From Micromonospora sp. BL4 (GTDB lineage Bacteria; Actinomycetota; Actinomycetes; Mycobacteriales; Micromonosporaceae): a DNA stretch of 64,000 bases. A program made the translations under genes and the position numbers. The DNA lies in NCBI RefSeq assembly GCF_003667505.1, contig NZ_RCVJ01000117.1, forward strand, positions 53,728-117,727. Direction: 5' to 3'. The notes beneath the pieces are model-generated. The model searched no databases. It saw only the letters and a list, made by a program, of their open reading frames with translations, and had not been told where the DNA came from. The number at the start of each line of letters is the position of its first letter. Position 1 is the first letter of the stretch. Of this stretch, positions 19,454-26,491 are shown piece after piece.

Positions 19454-20566
19454 TCACGCCGTCCCCTCCTGGCCGAGAATCCGGTCAATGGCCGAGGCAG
19501 CCTGACGAGCCCGCGCCGGCAGAACGTGGCCGTAGGTGTCGGCCGTCATCCGGATCGTGGAGTGCCCAAGCAGCTCCATCACCGTCCGCAGTTCCTCGCC
19601 CTGGTCGAGCATGAACGTGGCGAACGCGTGCCGCAGGTCGTGCAGGTGTAGCCAGTCCAGCCCGGCCGCCGCGCGGAGCTGCTCGAAGCGCCGGTTGACG
19701 TTCCGCGGCTCCATCGCAGTGCCAATGGTGCTGGCGAAGACCAGGCCGAGATCCGACCACACCTCCCCGGCTGCGAGCCTTTCCTTGGCCTGGCGCACCC
19801 GCTGTGCCTCCAACGCCCGAACGGCCAGAGCCGACAGCGGCAGCGGACGGGCCGACCGGTGCGTCTTCGGTGGCACGAACACCAACCCGTGATCCGTCCG
19901 CTGGAGCGTCTGCCGAACGAACAGCGCCTTCCCCGGCAGGTCGACATCCGACCACCGCAGGCCCAGCAGCTCAGCCCGCCGCAGCCCGGTCGCCAGCGCC
20001 AGGACGAACAGGGATTCCAGCCGGTCCCCGGTCAGCACCGACAACAGCGTCTTGGCTTCCTCGGGCGTCAGCGCTCGCCGCTCGGTCCGACCGAGAGCCG
20101 GCGGCTTGGCAGCCTTGGCGACATTGCGCGGGACCAGGTCCATCCGCTCAGCGTCGGCCAGGGCGACCCGCAGCACGGTGTGCACCTTGATGATGCTGGC
20201 CGGCGCTAGCTGCCCGCGCAGCCCGGTGAGGAACCGCTGCACGTCCCGAGGCGTCAACCGGTCGAGCTTGACCCGACCGAGGCCCGGTACCAGGTGCTTG
20301 CTCACGGCCAGGCGGTAGCGCACCAGCGTTGACGGCCGGGTGCCGTCGTGCGCCTTCACGTCCCGCAACCACTCGGTCAACCAGGCTTCCAACGTCCGAG
20401 GCTGCGCGGTGAGGTCGACCCCGAGCTGAAGTTGGCGCCGCAACTCGTCCCGCTTCCGGACCGCTTCAACCTCGCTCTTGGCGTAGACGTACTTCCGCTT
20501 CCGCTTCCCGTCGATCCAACCGAGGTCGACCACCGCAGCCCACACGCCCGGCCGCTGCTCGTACAC
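19454..20566 (-). CDS. Tyrosine recombinase (phage-type integrase)
   Basis: The 370-aa enzyme would catalyse site-specific recombination at tRNA-Ala. Residues ~1-50 form an AP2-like arm-binding domain, ~55-155 the core-binding SAM-like domain (TLEAWLTEWL...), and ~165-350 the catalytic domain. Catalytic residues are Arg196 (ATGLRRAE), Lys234 (PKTHRS), His309 and Arg312 (HLHDLRH), His335 (LLGHS) and Tyr345 (DTYGH). The only available start is the GTG at 20566, giving MYEQRPGVW; an in-frame TGA lies 12 codons upstream, and related proteins usually have a few more residues before this point. The gene reads toward attL, ending 38 bp inside it. Confidence 0.93.
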   Translation of the reverse strand: MYEQRPGVWAAVVDLGWIDGKRKRKYVYAKSEVEAVRKRDELRRQLQLGVDLTAQPRTLEAWLTEWLRDVKAHDGTRPSTLVRYRLAVSKHLVPGLGRVKLDRLTPRDVQRFLTGLRGQLAPASIIKVHTVLRVALADAERMDLVPRNVAKAAKPPALGRTERRALTPEEAKTLLSVLTGDRLESLFVLALATGLRRAELLGLRWSDVDLPGKALFVRQTLQRTDHGLVFVPPKTHRSARPLPLSALAVRALEAQRVRQAKERLAAGEVWSDLGLVFASTIGTAMEPRNVNRRFEQLRAAAGLDWLHLHDLRHAFATFMLDQGEELRTVMELLGHSTIRMTADTYGHVLPARARQAASAIDRILGQEGTA

Positions 20567-21084
20567 CGAGCCGTTCGTCCGGTAGGGCGCTCCACCTTGT
20601 CACCCTGGCCCTGGCCTGCTCCAAAGTGTGTGGGTCGGCGGCAGGCGGGATGGCAGTAGCGGTTGAGGCGTGAGGCGGGCGGGTCAGCTTGCTTCGGGCC
20701 GACAGTGGTCGGTGGCCGTTCGAACCTGAGTGCTAACCGAAAACCTTCCATCCACCGGCTGGGGTTACTAAAAGGCCTGGTCAGCAAGTGGTCGCGGGAG
20801 ATTCCCCACCAAGCGTCCACAGGTTGTCCACAGGTAGTCCCCAAGTTCAGCCATACCCGTCCACAGGTTGTCCCGAGGCCTGTCCACATAGGTAGATGAA
20901 GCATCTGCTGGATGGGCCGTACGCTGCGAATCAGCAGGTGGTCGGTGAGTGCAGCACCTCTCGCCGGCATCGGCCGCTCGACAGACGCGAGTCCTGCCGT
21001 ACCCGTGCAGTGGAGGACGGTCGTCAACGAGTGACGGACGGTAGAGATATGGTCACGTAGTAACGAAACCCCGAAGGACCAGCT
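20567..21084. other. Element intergenic region with iteron-like repeats
   Basis: This 518-bp gap between integrase and DUF3800 genes holds no convincing gene. The 16-mer CGTCCACAGGTTGTCC occurs at 20814-20829 and 20858-20873, with shorter GTCCACA copies near 20826 and 20882. One copy includes a perfect DnaA-box variant TTGTCCACA at 20824-20832. Directly repeated, DnaA-box-containing sequence is typical of replication or control regions of mobile elements. Confidence 0.55.
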
Positions 21085-21846
21085 GTGCTTCTGGCGTACA
21101 TCGATGAGTCGGGCAATACCGGTGACATCGACAAAGGTGGGTCACTGACCTACACCCTTGGTTGCGTCCTCATCGACTCCGAGGACTGGCCTGACTCCTT
21201 CAACGAGATGTTGGCCTTCCGCCGAAGGATCCGCGACACGTTCGGTGTGCCGATGCGCGTCGAGTTGAAGGCGAGCTACCTACTGCGGAACGCAGGGCCG
21301 TTGCGCGACCTCGGATTGGCGCCGGCACAGCGCAGCCTCATCTATCGCGCCCACATGCGGGAACTTCACCAGTTGAAGGCCAAGGCGTTTGGGATCGTGA
21401 TCGACAAGCGGAAGGGGACTGCCCCTCCGGACGATGTCTTTGAACTCGCTTGGACCACCCTGCTTCAGCGGCTCGAGCGGGCGAGCTACTACGGCAACAC
21501 CCCCTTCATGATCTTTCATGACGAGGGTGAGGACGCGCAGATTCGGAAGCTTGTCCGAAAGGCGCGCCGGTACTTGACGGCCGGAAGCATGTACGGCGGT
21601 GGGTCGTTGGTTAACGCTGCCAAGCGCCTGATTGACGATCCGGTCGCCCGCCGGTCCGATCACTCGTACCTAGTGCAGATGGCCGATTTGGTGGCATATG
21701 CGGCCTTCCGAAGCACGATCGCGCCTGGTGGCAGCATTGCTGCTGTCTGTCCTCAGAACATGTGGGAGCAGATCGGAGAGGCGATTCGTACAGAGACGAA
21801 TCGTGTCAAGGGCGGGACGCCCGGCATCGTCGTACGCGAGGCCTAG
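21085..21846 (+). CDS. DUF3800 domain protein, element cargo
   Basis: The 253-aa product carries the DUF3800 family pattern: an N-terminal acidic motif YIDESGNTG (Asp7, Glu8), a central segment with MIFHDEGEDAQIRKL, and the C-terminal DHSYLVQMADLVAYAAFR. These acidic positions suggest an RNase H-like nuclease fold, which is a family-level inference rather than something proven. It starts at a GTG with GAAGGA about 8 nt upstream. DUF3800 genes are common on prophages and islands. Here it is the only cargo gene of the tRNA-Ala element, is transcribed away from the integrase, and is followed by a hairpin. Confidence 0.88.
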   Translation: MLLAYIDESGNTGDIDKGGSLTYTLGCVLIDSEDWPDSFNEMLAFRRRIRDTFGVPMRVELKASYLLRNAGPLRDLGLAPAQRSLIYRAHMRELHQLKAKAFGIVIDKRKGTAPPDDVFELAWTTLLQRLERASYYGNTPFMIFHDEGEDAQIRKLVRKARRYLTAGSMYGGGSLVNAAKRLIDDPVARRSDHSYLVQMADLVAYAAFRSTIAPGGSIAAVCPQNMWEQIGEAIRTETNRVKGGTPGIVVREA

Positions 21847-22139
21847 ATTAAGGCCCCCTGACACGAGTGCCAGGGGGCGGGAAGTGCCTACACCGGGCAC
21901 ACGCACCGGTTCAGCGCTTGGGTCAACACTAACTTGACACTTGCCTGCCGTGAAGCCTGTCGGGCGTGTCAAGTCTCTCAGACCTACCAAGCTTGCCAAC
22001 TAGCCGTCTTTGCCACATGCGAGCTGTACAGCCATCGGTACAGCCAAGCCGACCGGCGGACGGCGTCAGAGAGCGACAAGAGGCGACGCAGCGTGCAGGT
22101 CAGCGGCAGCCACCGACGCTGACCGACACAAGTCTTGAT
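21847..22139. other. Right end of the element, non-coding
   Basis: No gene is seen. The stretch contains the hairpin after DUF3800, then lower-GC sequence with CTTGCC/CTTGAC-like repeats around 21932-22005, the paired GTACAGCCA sites at 22026-22034 and 22038-22046, and leads into attR. Confidence 0.5.
21853..21878 (+). terminator. Hairpin after DUF3800 gene
   Basis: An 8-bp perfect stem GCCCCCTG/CAGGGGGC with a 10-nt loop lies 6 bp after the stop codon. No T-run follows. Confidence 0.65.
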
Positions 22140-22202
22140 CTTTGCAAGGCAGGGGTTAGGGGTTCGAGTCCCCTGGGCTCCACCAGCACTTTCCCCGGTT
22201 GA
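22140..22202 (+). repeat. attR (63-bp direct repeat, right copy)
   Basis: This copy is identical to 19353-19415 and starts at the anticodon-stem position of tRNA-Ala, without the tRNA 5' half. Downstream bases (TCTCGGTTCCGAGCACAGCC) still resemble those inside attL (CCTCGGTCCGAGTACAGCC). Confidence 0.92.
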
Positions 22203-22241
22203 TCTCGGTTCCGAGCACAGCCAAGCGGTCGACGAGGGCCG

Positions 22242-22622
22242 TCAGAGTGGGGCGAGGCGGCGCTTGAGCAGGCAGAACTCGTTGCCTTCGGGGTCGGCGA
22301 GGACGTGCCAGGACGCATCCGCAGGCTGACCGATGTCGACGAGTTTGGCCCCGGCGGCCAGGAGGCGTTCGAGCTCGGCGTCCTGATCGCGGTCGGTGGG
22401 GTTGACGTCAATGTGCAGCCGGGCATGCCCGTTCTTCGGCTCGTCATCGCGGATGAGGAAGATCGTCGGCTGCGGGCCGCCGAACCCTTCGCGCGGGCCT
22501 ATCTCGATGTAGACCTCCTCTTCGCGATCGAGCTCTATGAAGTCCAGGACCTCGCACCAGAACCGCGCCAGCACCTCGGGGTCGCGGCACTTGAGCACGA
22601 GCTCACCGATACGGCATGCCAT
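22242..22622 (-). CDS. VOC family (glyoxalase-like) protein
   Basis: The 126-aa product is a single glyoxalase/bleomycin-resistance-type (VOC, Glyoxalase_6-like) module: MACRIGELVLKCRDPEVLARFW at the start, HARLHIDVNPTDRDQ in the middle and WHVLADPEGNEFCLL at the end. VOC proteins are metal-dependent lyases, dioxygenases or drug-binding proteins; the substrate cannot be told. The gene lies between attR and a decayed att-like sequence, and closely resembles both halves of the VOC gene on the other side. Confidence 0.85.
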   Translation of the reverse strand: MACRIGELVLKCRDPEVLARFWCEVLDFIELDREEEVYIEIGPREGFGGPQPTIFLIRDDEPKNGHARLHIDVNPTDRDQDAELERLLAAGAKLVDIGQPADASWHVLADPEGNEFCLLKRRLAPL

Positions 22623-22773
22623 TGACGAAACCTACTCTCAGGGTGGGAGCTGCCGGGGTGGCCGCACGCGCATCTCATGGGCTCCCTGCAGTGCGAACAC
22701 TCTCGCGGACCGTACCGGGCGATGCGAGCGGGGGCGAAGTGGGTCACTGACGGCGGCCGACGGCAGTCTTGAT

Positions 22774-22800
22774 CTTTGCGAGGCAGGGGTCAGGGGTTGA
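22774..22800 (+). repeat. Decayed third att-like copy
   Basis: The 27-bp sequence CTTTGCGAGGCAGGGGTCAG... matches the start of attR with two substitutions and one missing base. The match also includes the 9 bp in front (GTCTTGATC), shared with the sequence before attR at 22131. It looks like the outer end of an earlier integration at the same tRNA. Confidence 0.6.
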
Positions 22801-22829
22801 TGTGCCAGGTTGCCGCTAGCATCCTCGCC

Positions 22830-23567
22830 ATGGCGACGCGGCTTGTTCAAATCAACATGAAGGCTCGGGACGACTCCGCGCTGGGCGGTTTCTGGGCGCA
22901 GGCGCTCGGCTGGGACATTTCCAGCGAGGGACCCGGCGTGACCAACCTCGAACCTGAGGGCTTCGTCTACCCCGACCCCGTCGCCGTCTGCATCGACCTC
23001 GTCGTCTCCCCGGAACCGAAGACGGTGAAGAACCGCGTCCACGTCGACCTCGCCACCACCTCGGCGGCTCATCACGCGGAGGTGATGGCGCGCCTGAAGG
23101 ATCTCGGCGCAACACCCGCCGACATAGGCCAGGGCGACGTCCCGTGGACGGTCATGGCCGACCCCGAGGGCAACGAGTTCTGCGTACTGGACTGGCACGA
23201 CCCGGTCGAAGACACCGGACCGATCGCCAACGTGGTGGTCGACTGCGCGGATCCGCGAGCCATGGCCCGCTTCTGGGGCCAGGCGATGGACTGGACCCTG
23301 CACAAGGTGACCGACCACAATGCGGTACTGCGCTCCGCCAAGGGCGTCGGCCCATATCTGCAGTTCCTCCGTACACCCGACGTCAAGACCGGGTGGAACC
23401 GCGTCCATCTCGACCTCCGCCCATATCCAGGGGACGACATGGAGGCCGAGACGGCCAGATTGCGGACTCTCGGCGCCACCGTGATCGACCTGGGCCAGAG
23501 CGATGTCCGGTGGACCGTCCTGGCCGACCCGGAAGGCAACGAGTTCTGCCTCCTCACCCCCAGCTGA
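22830..23567 (+). CDS. Two-module VOC family protein
   Basis: The 245-aa product holds two tandem glyoxalase-like modules. The first (residues 1-120) starts MATRLVQINMKARDDSALGGFW and ends WTVMADPEGNEFCVLD; the second (~125-245) starts IANVVVDCADPRAMARFW and ends WTVLADPEGNEFCLL. Many actinomycete VOC proteins have this double form. The ATG at 22830 is chosen because homology begins there; an earlier in-frame start adds unrelated residues from the att-like sequence. No Shine-Dalgarno is present, and TAGCAT lies 7 nt before the ATG, which suits a leaderless mRNA. Confidence 0.87.
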   Translation: MATRLVQINMKARDDSALGGFWAQALGWDISSEGPGVTNLEPEGFVYPDPVAVCIDLVVSPEPKTVKNRVHVDLATTSAAHHAEVMARLKDLGATPADIGQGDVPWTVMADPEGNEFCVLDWHDPVEDTGPIANVVVDCADPRAMARFWGQAMDWTLHKVTDHNAVLRSAKGVGPYLQFLRTPDVKTGWNRVHLDLRPYPGDDMEAETARLRTLGATVIDLGQSDVRWTVLADPEGNEFCLLTPS

Positions 23568-23593
23568 TTTGCGGGGATCGATAGCCTGGCTCC

Positions 23594-24250
23594 GTGAGCT
23601 TCGGCACCTACGCGCGCAAGGTACGTGACCACTCGCTGCCCTACGGACGCCGAATCAACGCCTTGGCGGGATGCATCGAGCGTTATCAGCCGATCGGCTT
23701 TCTGGCCACGTTCGGTTACCTGGAACAGGTCGCAGGGCCTTTGCGTCGCGATGAGACTGCGCTTCTCCGGGCCTTGGACGCGCTCCGTGCAAGCCGGAAC
23801 CTGTGGTTGGTCGAGCTGAGCGCGTATGCGGAGCGGCGGCGGGAGGCCAAACTCCTGGGCCGGCGGAGTCCACGAAAGACTGAACTCAACGTGAGCTCAC
23901 CAGTCTGTTGGTACGGCGATTCGAAGGGGGCGGCCATCTTCACGGTCCGCTTCCTGCTGGAAAACCGGGACAGGGAGGTCGATGCCGATGTCGTTCGACT
24001 CGCCTCGGTCTGCCTGGAGGCTGGAGGGGACTTCTCCTCGGCCGAGCACGATCAGTTGAGCCGGCTCCGTCGGCACTTCGAGCACCTTCGCCGAGTGTCC
24101 GGGTGGCCGGACGTCGACTGGCCGAACTGGCGGAAGGCCCACCGGTCGTTGTGGCTGTTGCACCACATCACGTATGCGACCGCATCTGACGATGCCTGTT
24201 CCGGCGCGGCCAGGCGTTCGGTCGATGAGCGCTATACCTCAGAGGCATGA
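23594..24250 (+). CDS. Hypothetical protein (218 aa)
   Basis: No known domain is recognised. The sequence is soluble-looking, Arg- and Leu-rich and mostly helical, with a segment SSPVCWYGDSKGAAIFTVRFLLEN in the middle and several Trp residues near the C-terminus (GWPDVDWPNWRKAHRSLW). It starts at a GTG with no Shine-Dalgarno; TAGCCT lies 6 nt upstream, suggesting a leaderless mRNA. The stop codon falls inside a 17-bp perfect hairpin, so the last residues (SVDERYTSEA) are encoded by the hairpin arm. Confidence 0.65.
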   Translation: MSFGTYARKVRDHSLPYGRRINALAGCIERYQPIGFLATFGYLEQVAGPLRRDETALLRALDALRASRNLWLVELSAYAERRREAKLLGRRSPRKTELNVSSPVCWYGDSKGAAIFTVRFLLENRDREVDADVVRLASVCLEAGGDFSSAEHDQLSRLRRHFEHLRRVSGWPDVDWPNWRKAHRSLWLLHHITYATASDDACSGAARRSVDERYTSEA

Positions 24251-24273
24251 ATATGACTCTGAGGTATAGCGCT
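24228..24273. terminator. Long perfect hairpin over a stop codon
   Basis: A perfect 17-bp inverted repeat (24228-24244 and 24257-24273, arm AGCGCTATACCTCAGAG) surrounds a 12-nt loop that contains the stop codon of the preceding gene. The stem is followed by TTCACC. Its lower GC content stands out from the surroundings. It could be a terminator, or a relic of a mobile-element end. Confidence 0.65.
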
Positions 24274-24437
24274 TTCACCCGCGCCAAGGGCTGGGCAGCG
24301 GCAGGCGGCCGCAGCCACCGGTCGCAGGACAGCCAAGCCTGGATGCCGGCGTCTGCCTAAATCGAAGCGGAACGCGACTCACGGTCGTTACCGGCATAGG
24401 GGCCGCGGGAACCAGCCACGGCTGGGCGACGAGCACG

Positions 24438-25058
24438 ATGGGCAGGGTCATGAGCGGGGAGAGGCCAGCCGGGCGAGCCGCCAGGAAGTCGCGAGAGCTC
24501 AGCGAGGGTGACGACCTCCTACGAGGCACCGCGGAACAGAAGCTGGGCGGCTTCTACGCGATCGCGTTCGGTGCCTCTCTGTACGTCTGGGACGTCGCAT
24601 TCACCCTCGGCGCCCACCGGACCATCTTCTACTACCGGCGACAGGAACTGCTCGTGCTGTCACTTGTGGTGCTCCTGAGCGTCGTCCTGCTACGCCGCCG
24701 GGTGCACACCCACCGCTGGGTGCTGGTCTTCTTCCTGCCCCCGATTTTGCTCCTGGTGTTGCGACTCGTCGTGCCGCGCCCGCTGGGAGGCCCGGGTCAG
24801 ACCATTGACCAGGTGTTGAATGTCGTTTCCCTCGCCGTGGTTCCGTTCCTGGCGGTCATCGTCGTCCAGTTGCTCGCGCCCAGCTACTTCAGCCTCCCGG
24901 GTCGCCGTCTCAAACTCACCGTGGTGGCGATCGTCGCCATCGTGGCGGTGATCGGGTTTTTCGTCGGCCAGTTCAACGACCGCTTCATCACGTGTGCGGA
25001 CTTCGTCGTGGCCGGCGAGGACCCTGCCCCGAACTGCGCGCACGGCACGGAGCGGTAG
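24438..25058 (+). CDS. Multi-pass membrane protein of unknown function
   Basis: The 206-aa product has about 40 polar N-terminal residues, then five hydrophobic segments: FYAIAFGASLYVWDVAF, LLVLSLVVLLSVVLL, VLVFFLPPILLLVLRLVV, VVSLAVVPFLAVIVVQL and VVAIVAIVAVIGFFVGQF. The C-terminal tail has two cysteines (ITCADFV...PNCAHG). No family is recognised. The ATG at 24438 is used, but the in-frame ATG at 24450 has a better upstream GCAGG. It sits alone between accessory genes. Confidence 0.68.
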   Translation: MGRVMSGERPAGRAARKSRELSEGDDLLRGTAEQKLGGFYAIAFGASLYVWDVAFTLGAHRTIFYYRRQELLVLSLVVLLSVVLLRRRVHTHRWVLVFFLPPILLLVLRLVVPRPLGGPGQTIDQVLNVVSLAVVPFLAVIVVQLLAPSYFSLPGRRLKLTVVAIVAIVAVIGFFVGQFNDRFITCADFVVAGEDPAPNCAHGTER

Positions 25059-25131
25059 GCCTTCGCATGGTCGGGGACGGTCGGGGTAGGAGGGACGGCA
25101 ACAACCCCCTCGGAAGTGAGGTGTCAGACCA

Positions 25132-25551
25132 ATGCCGACCGCACGCGAGATCATGACGAACGACGTGAGCTGCGTCCGCGAGCAGGACGACCTGAAGTCG
25201 GCCGCGAAGCGGATGGCCGAACTGGGGGTCGGCTCGCTGCCGATCTGCGGTGACGACAACCGGCTCAAGGGCATGCTGACCGACCGCGACATCGTGGTGA
25301 AGGTGCTGGCGGAGGGTCGCGACCCGGCCAACGTGACCGCCGGCGAACTGGCCCAGGGTGAGGCGGTGACCATCGGCGCGGACGACGACGCCGCCGAGAT
25401 CCTGCGGACCATGGGCCAGCACAAGGTACGCCGGCTGCCGGTGATCGACGGGCATCAGCTCGTCGGCATCGTGGCCGTGGCCGATGTGGCCCGGTCCCTG
25501 CCGGAGCGTCCCGTGGGTGACCTGATCGAGGCCATCTCCGAGCGCAGCTGA
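25132..25551 (+). CDS. CBS domain pair protein
   Basis: The 139-aa product consists of two CBS repeats (residues ~7-65 and ~72-130), with the typical MLTDRDIVVKVLAEGRDP and VRRLPVIDGHQLVGIVAVADVAR. CBS pairs bind adenine nucleotides and act as sensors or regulators; stand-alone ones are frequent in actinobacteria and often stress-linked. GAGGTG lies about 12 nt before the ATG. A related CBS protein is encoded at 36606-37031. It converges on a metallo-hydrolase gene across a terminator hairpin. Confidence 0.9.
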   Translation: MPTAREIMTNDVSCVREQDDLKSAAKRMAELGVGSLPICGDDNRLKGMLTDRDIVVKVLAEGRDPANVTAGELAQGEAVTIGADDDAAEILRTMGQHKVRRLPVIDGHQLVGIVAVADVARSLPERPVGDLIEAISERS

Positions 25552-25566
25552 CCGTCACCCGTCACG

Positions 25567-25600
25567 GATCGCCCCCACCGGTCAAGCGGCGGGGGCGATC
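25567..25600. terminator. Bidirectional terminator between convergent genes
   Basis: A perfect 10-bp stem GATCGCCCCC/GGGGGCGATC with a 14-nt loop lies between the CBS gene stop (25551) and the metallo-hydrolase stop (25628). Confidence 0.8.
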
Positions 25601-25627
25601 GGTGTGCCGGGGCCTGCGGCCGGGCGG

Positions 25628-26428
25628 TCAGGCGGGCGGCGTGAGGGTGGCGGTCTCGCCGCGGGCGATGGTGCGTACCTGCGACACCCAGCCCCGGCGG
25701 CGGGCCTCGTCCACGAAGTGCGCCAGCGGTGAGCGGAAGAGCCCGTAGTCGTCGTAGTGGATCGGCACGGTCAGTTTCGGTCGAACCAGCTCCACCAGAT
25801 CGGCGCCCTGTCGGGCGTCCATGGTGAGCAGGATTCCGGCGACCTTCGTGCCGCCGAGGTGGATCAGCATCGCGTCGATGTCCGGGTACCGCTCGGGGAT
25901 GTCCGTGAGCAGCGGCCGGTTCAGCGTGTCGCCGGTGATGTAGAGCCGGAACTCGCGCCGCCCGGCGCGCTCCACGTCGATCATCGTGCCCATCACGTCG
26001 GGCATGAGCAGGTCCAAAGCACCCGGGCCGTGCTTGCCGGGCATCGAGGTCAACCGCAGGGTCGTACCGTCGCGGTGCAGCTCCCGCGACGACCAGGTCG
26101 GCAGGCCCTCGGCGGCCTGGAATCCCCATTGCCGCAGCTTCCGTCCCGCCGCTGGCGTGGTGACGATGGGCAGCTCGCGGGCCAGGTCGCGGCGTGCCAC
26201 CCGGTCGAAGTGGTCCCCGTGCAGGTGGGAGAGGACCACCGCGTCCAGCTCCGGGAGCTGGGCGATCGACAGCGCCGGGTCTGTGCGCCGGCGCGACCAC
26301 AGACCCTTGCCCAGGTACGCCCGCTGGCCCCGATGCAGGAAGTTCGGATCGGTCAGCAGCGTGAAACCGCCGATCCGCAGCACCGTCGTCGCGGTACCGA
26401 TGAACGTCACCTGCGGCTGCTCCGTCAC
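25628..26428 (-). CDS. MBL-fold metallo-hydrolase (UlaG-like)
   Basis: The 266-aa product has the metallo-beta-lactamase fold: VTFIGTATTVLRIGGFTLLTDP at the start, the metal-binding motif SHLHGDHFD, a downstream YITGDTL, and a C-terminal IHYDDYGLF. Such UlaG-like proteins hydrolyse phosphodiester or lactone bonds; the substrate is unknown. The GTG at 26428 is preferred because GGAGGAGGT lies 6-8 nt upstream, while a more upstream ATG at 26476 adds an unrelated 16 residues. The next upstream gene is the P-type ATPase, ending 64 bp away on the same strand. Confidence 0.88.
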   Translation of the reverse strand: MTEQPQVTFIGTATTVLRIGGFTLLTDPNFLHRGQRAYLGKGLWSRRRTDPALSIAQLPELDAVVLSHLHGDHFDRVARRDLARELPIVTTPAAGRKLRQWGFQAAEGLPTWSSRELHRDGTTLRLTSMPGKHGPGALDLLMPDVMGTMIDVERAGRREFRLYITGDTLNRPLLTDIPERYPDIDAMLIHLGGTKVAGILLTMDARQGADLVELVRPKLTVPIHYDDYGLFRSPLAHFVDEARRRGWVSQVRTIARGETATLTPPA

Positions 26429-26491
26429 GATGCCCACCTCCTCCCGTGCAGCGGTACCCCGGCGAAGAGCGGGCATGCGCGGGCGGCCCGG

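Larger units (their letters stand above)
19353..22202. mobile_element. Small integrative element in tRNA-Ala
   Basis: A 2.85-kb segment is bounded by perfect 63-bp direct repeats that cover the 3' half of tRNA-Ala plus about 20 bp. It encodes a tyrosine recombinase next to the left end and a DUF3800 protein, and has paired 9-bp repeats near both ends. This is the signature of integration by a tRNA-targeting tyrosine recombinase. No excisionase, replication or transfer gene is seen, so it is either a minimal island needing helper functions or a deletion remnant of an actinomycete integrative element. Confidence 0.88.

Noticed and set aside
20663..20899. 78-codon plus-strand frame in the element gap
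   Set aside because: Its last third merely translates the iteron-like repeats, and no ribosome-binding site or family is seen.
20377..21027. Minus-strand frame overlapping the integrase start
   Set aside because: It shares most of its length with the integrase in another frame and has no recognisable domain.
22135..22329. Small plus-strand frame across attR
   Set aside because: It translates tRNA-derived att sequence and the antisense of the VOC gene.
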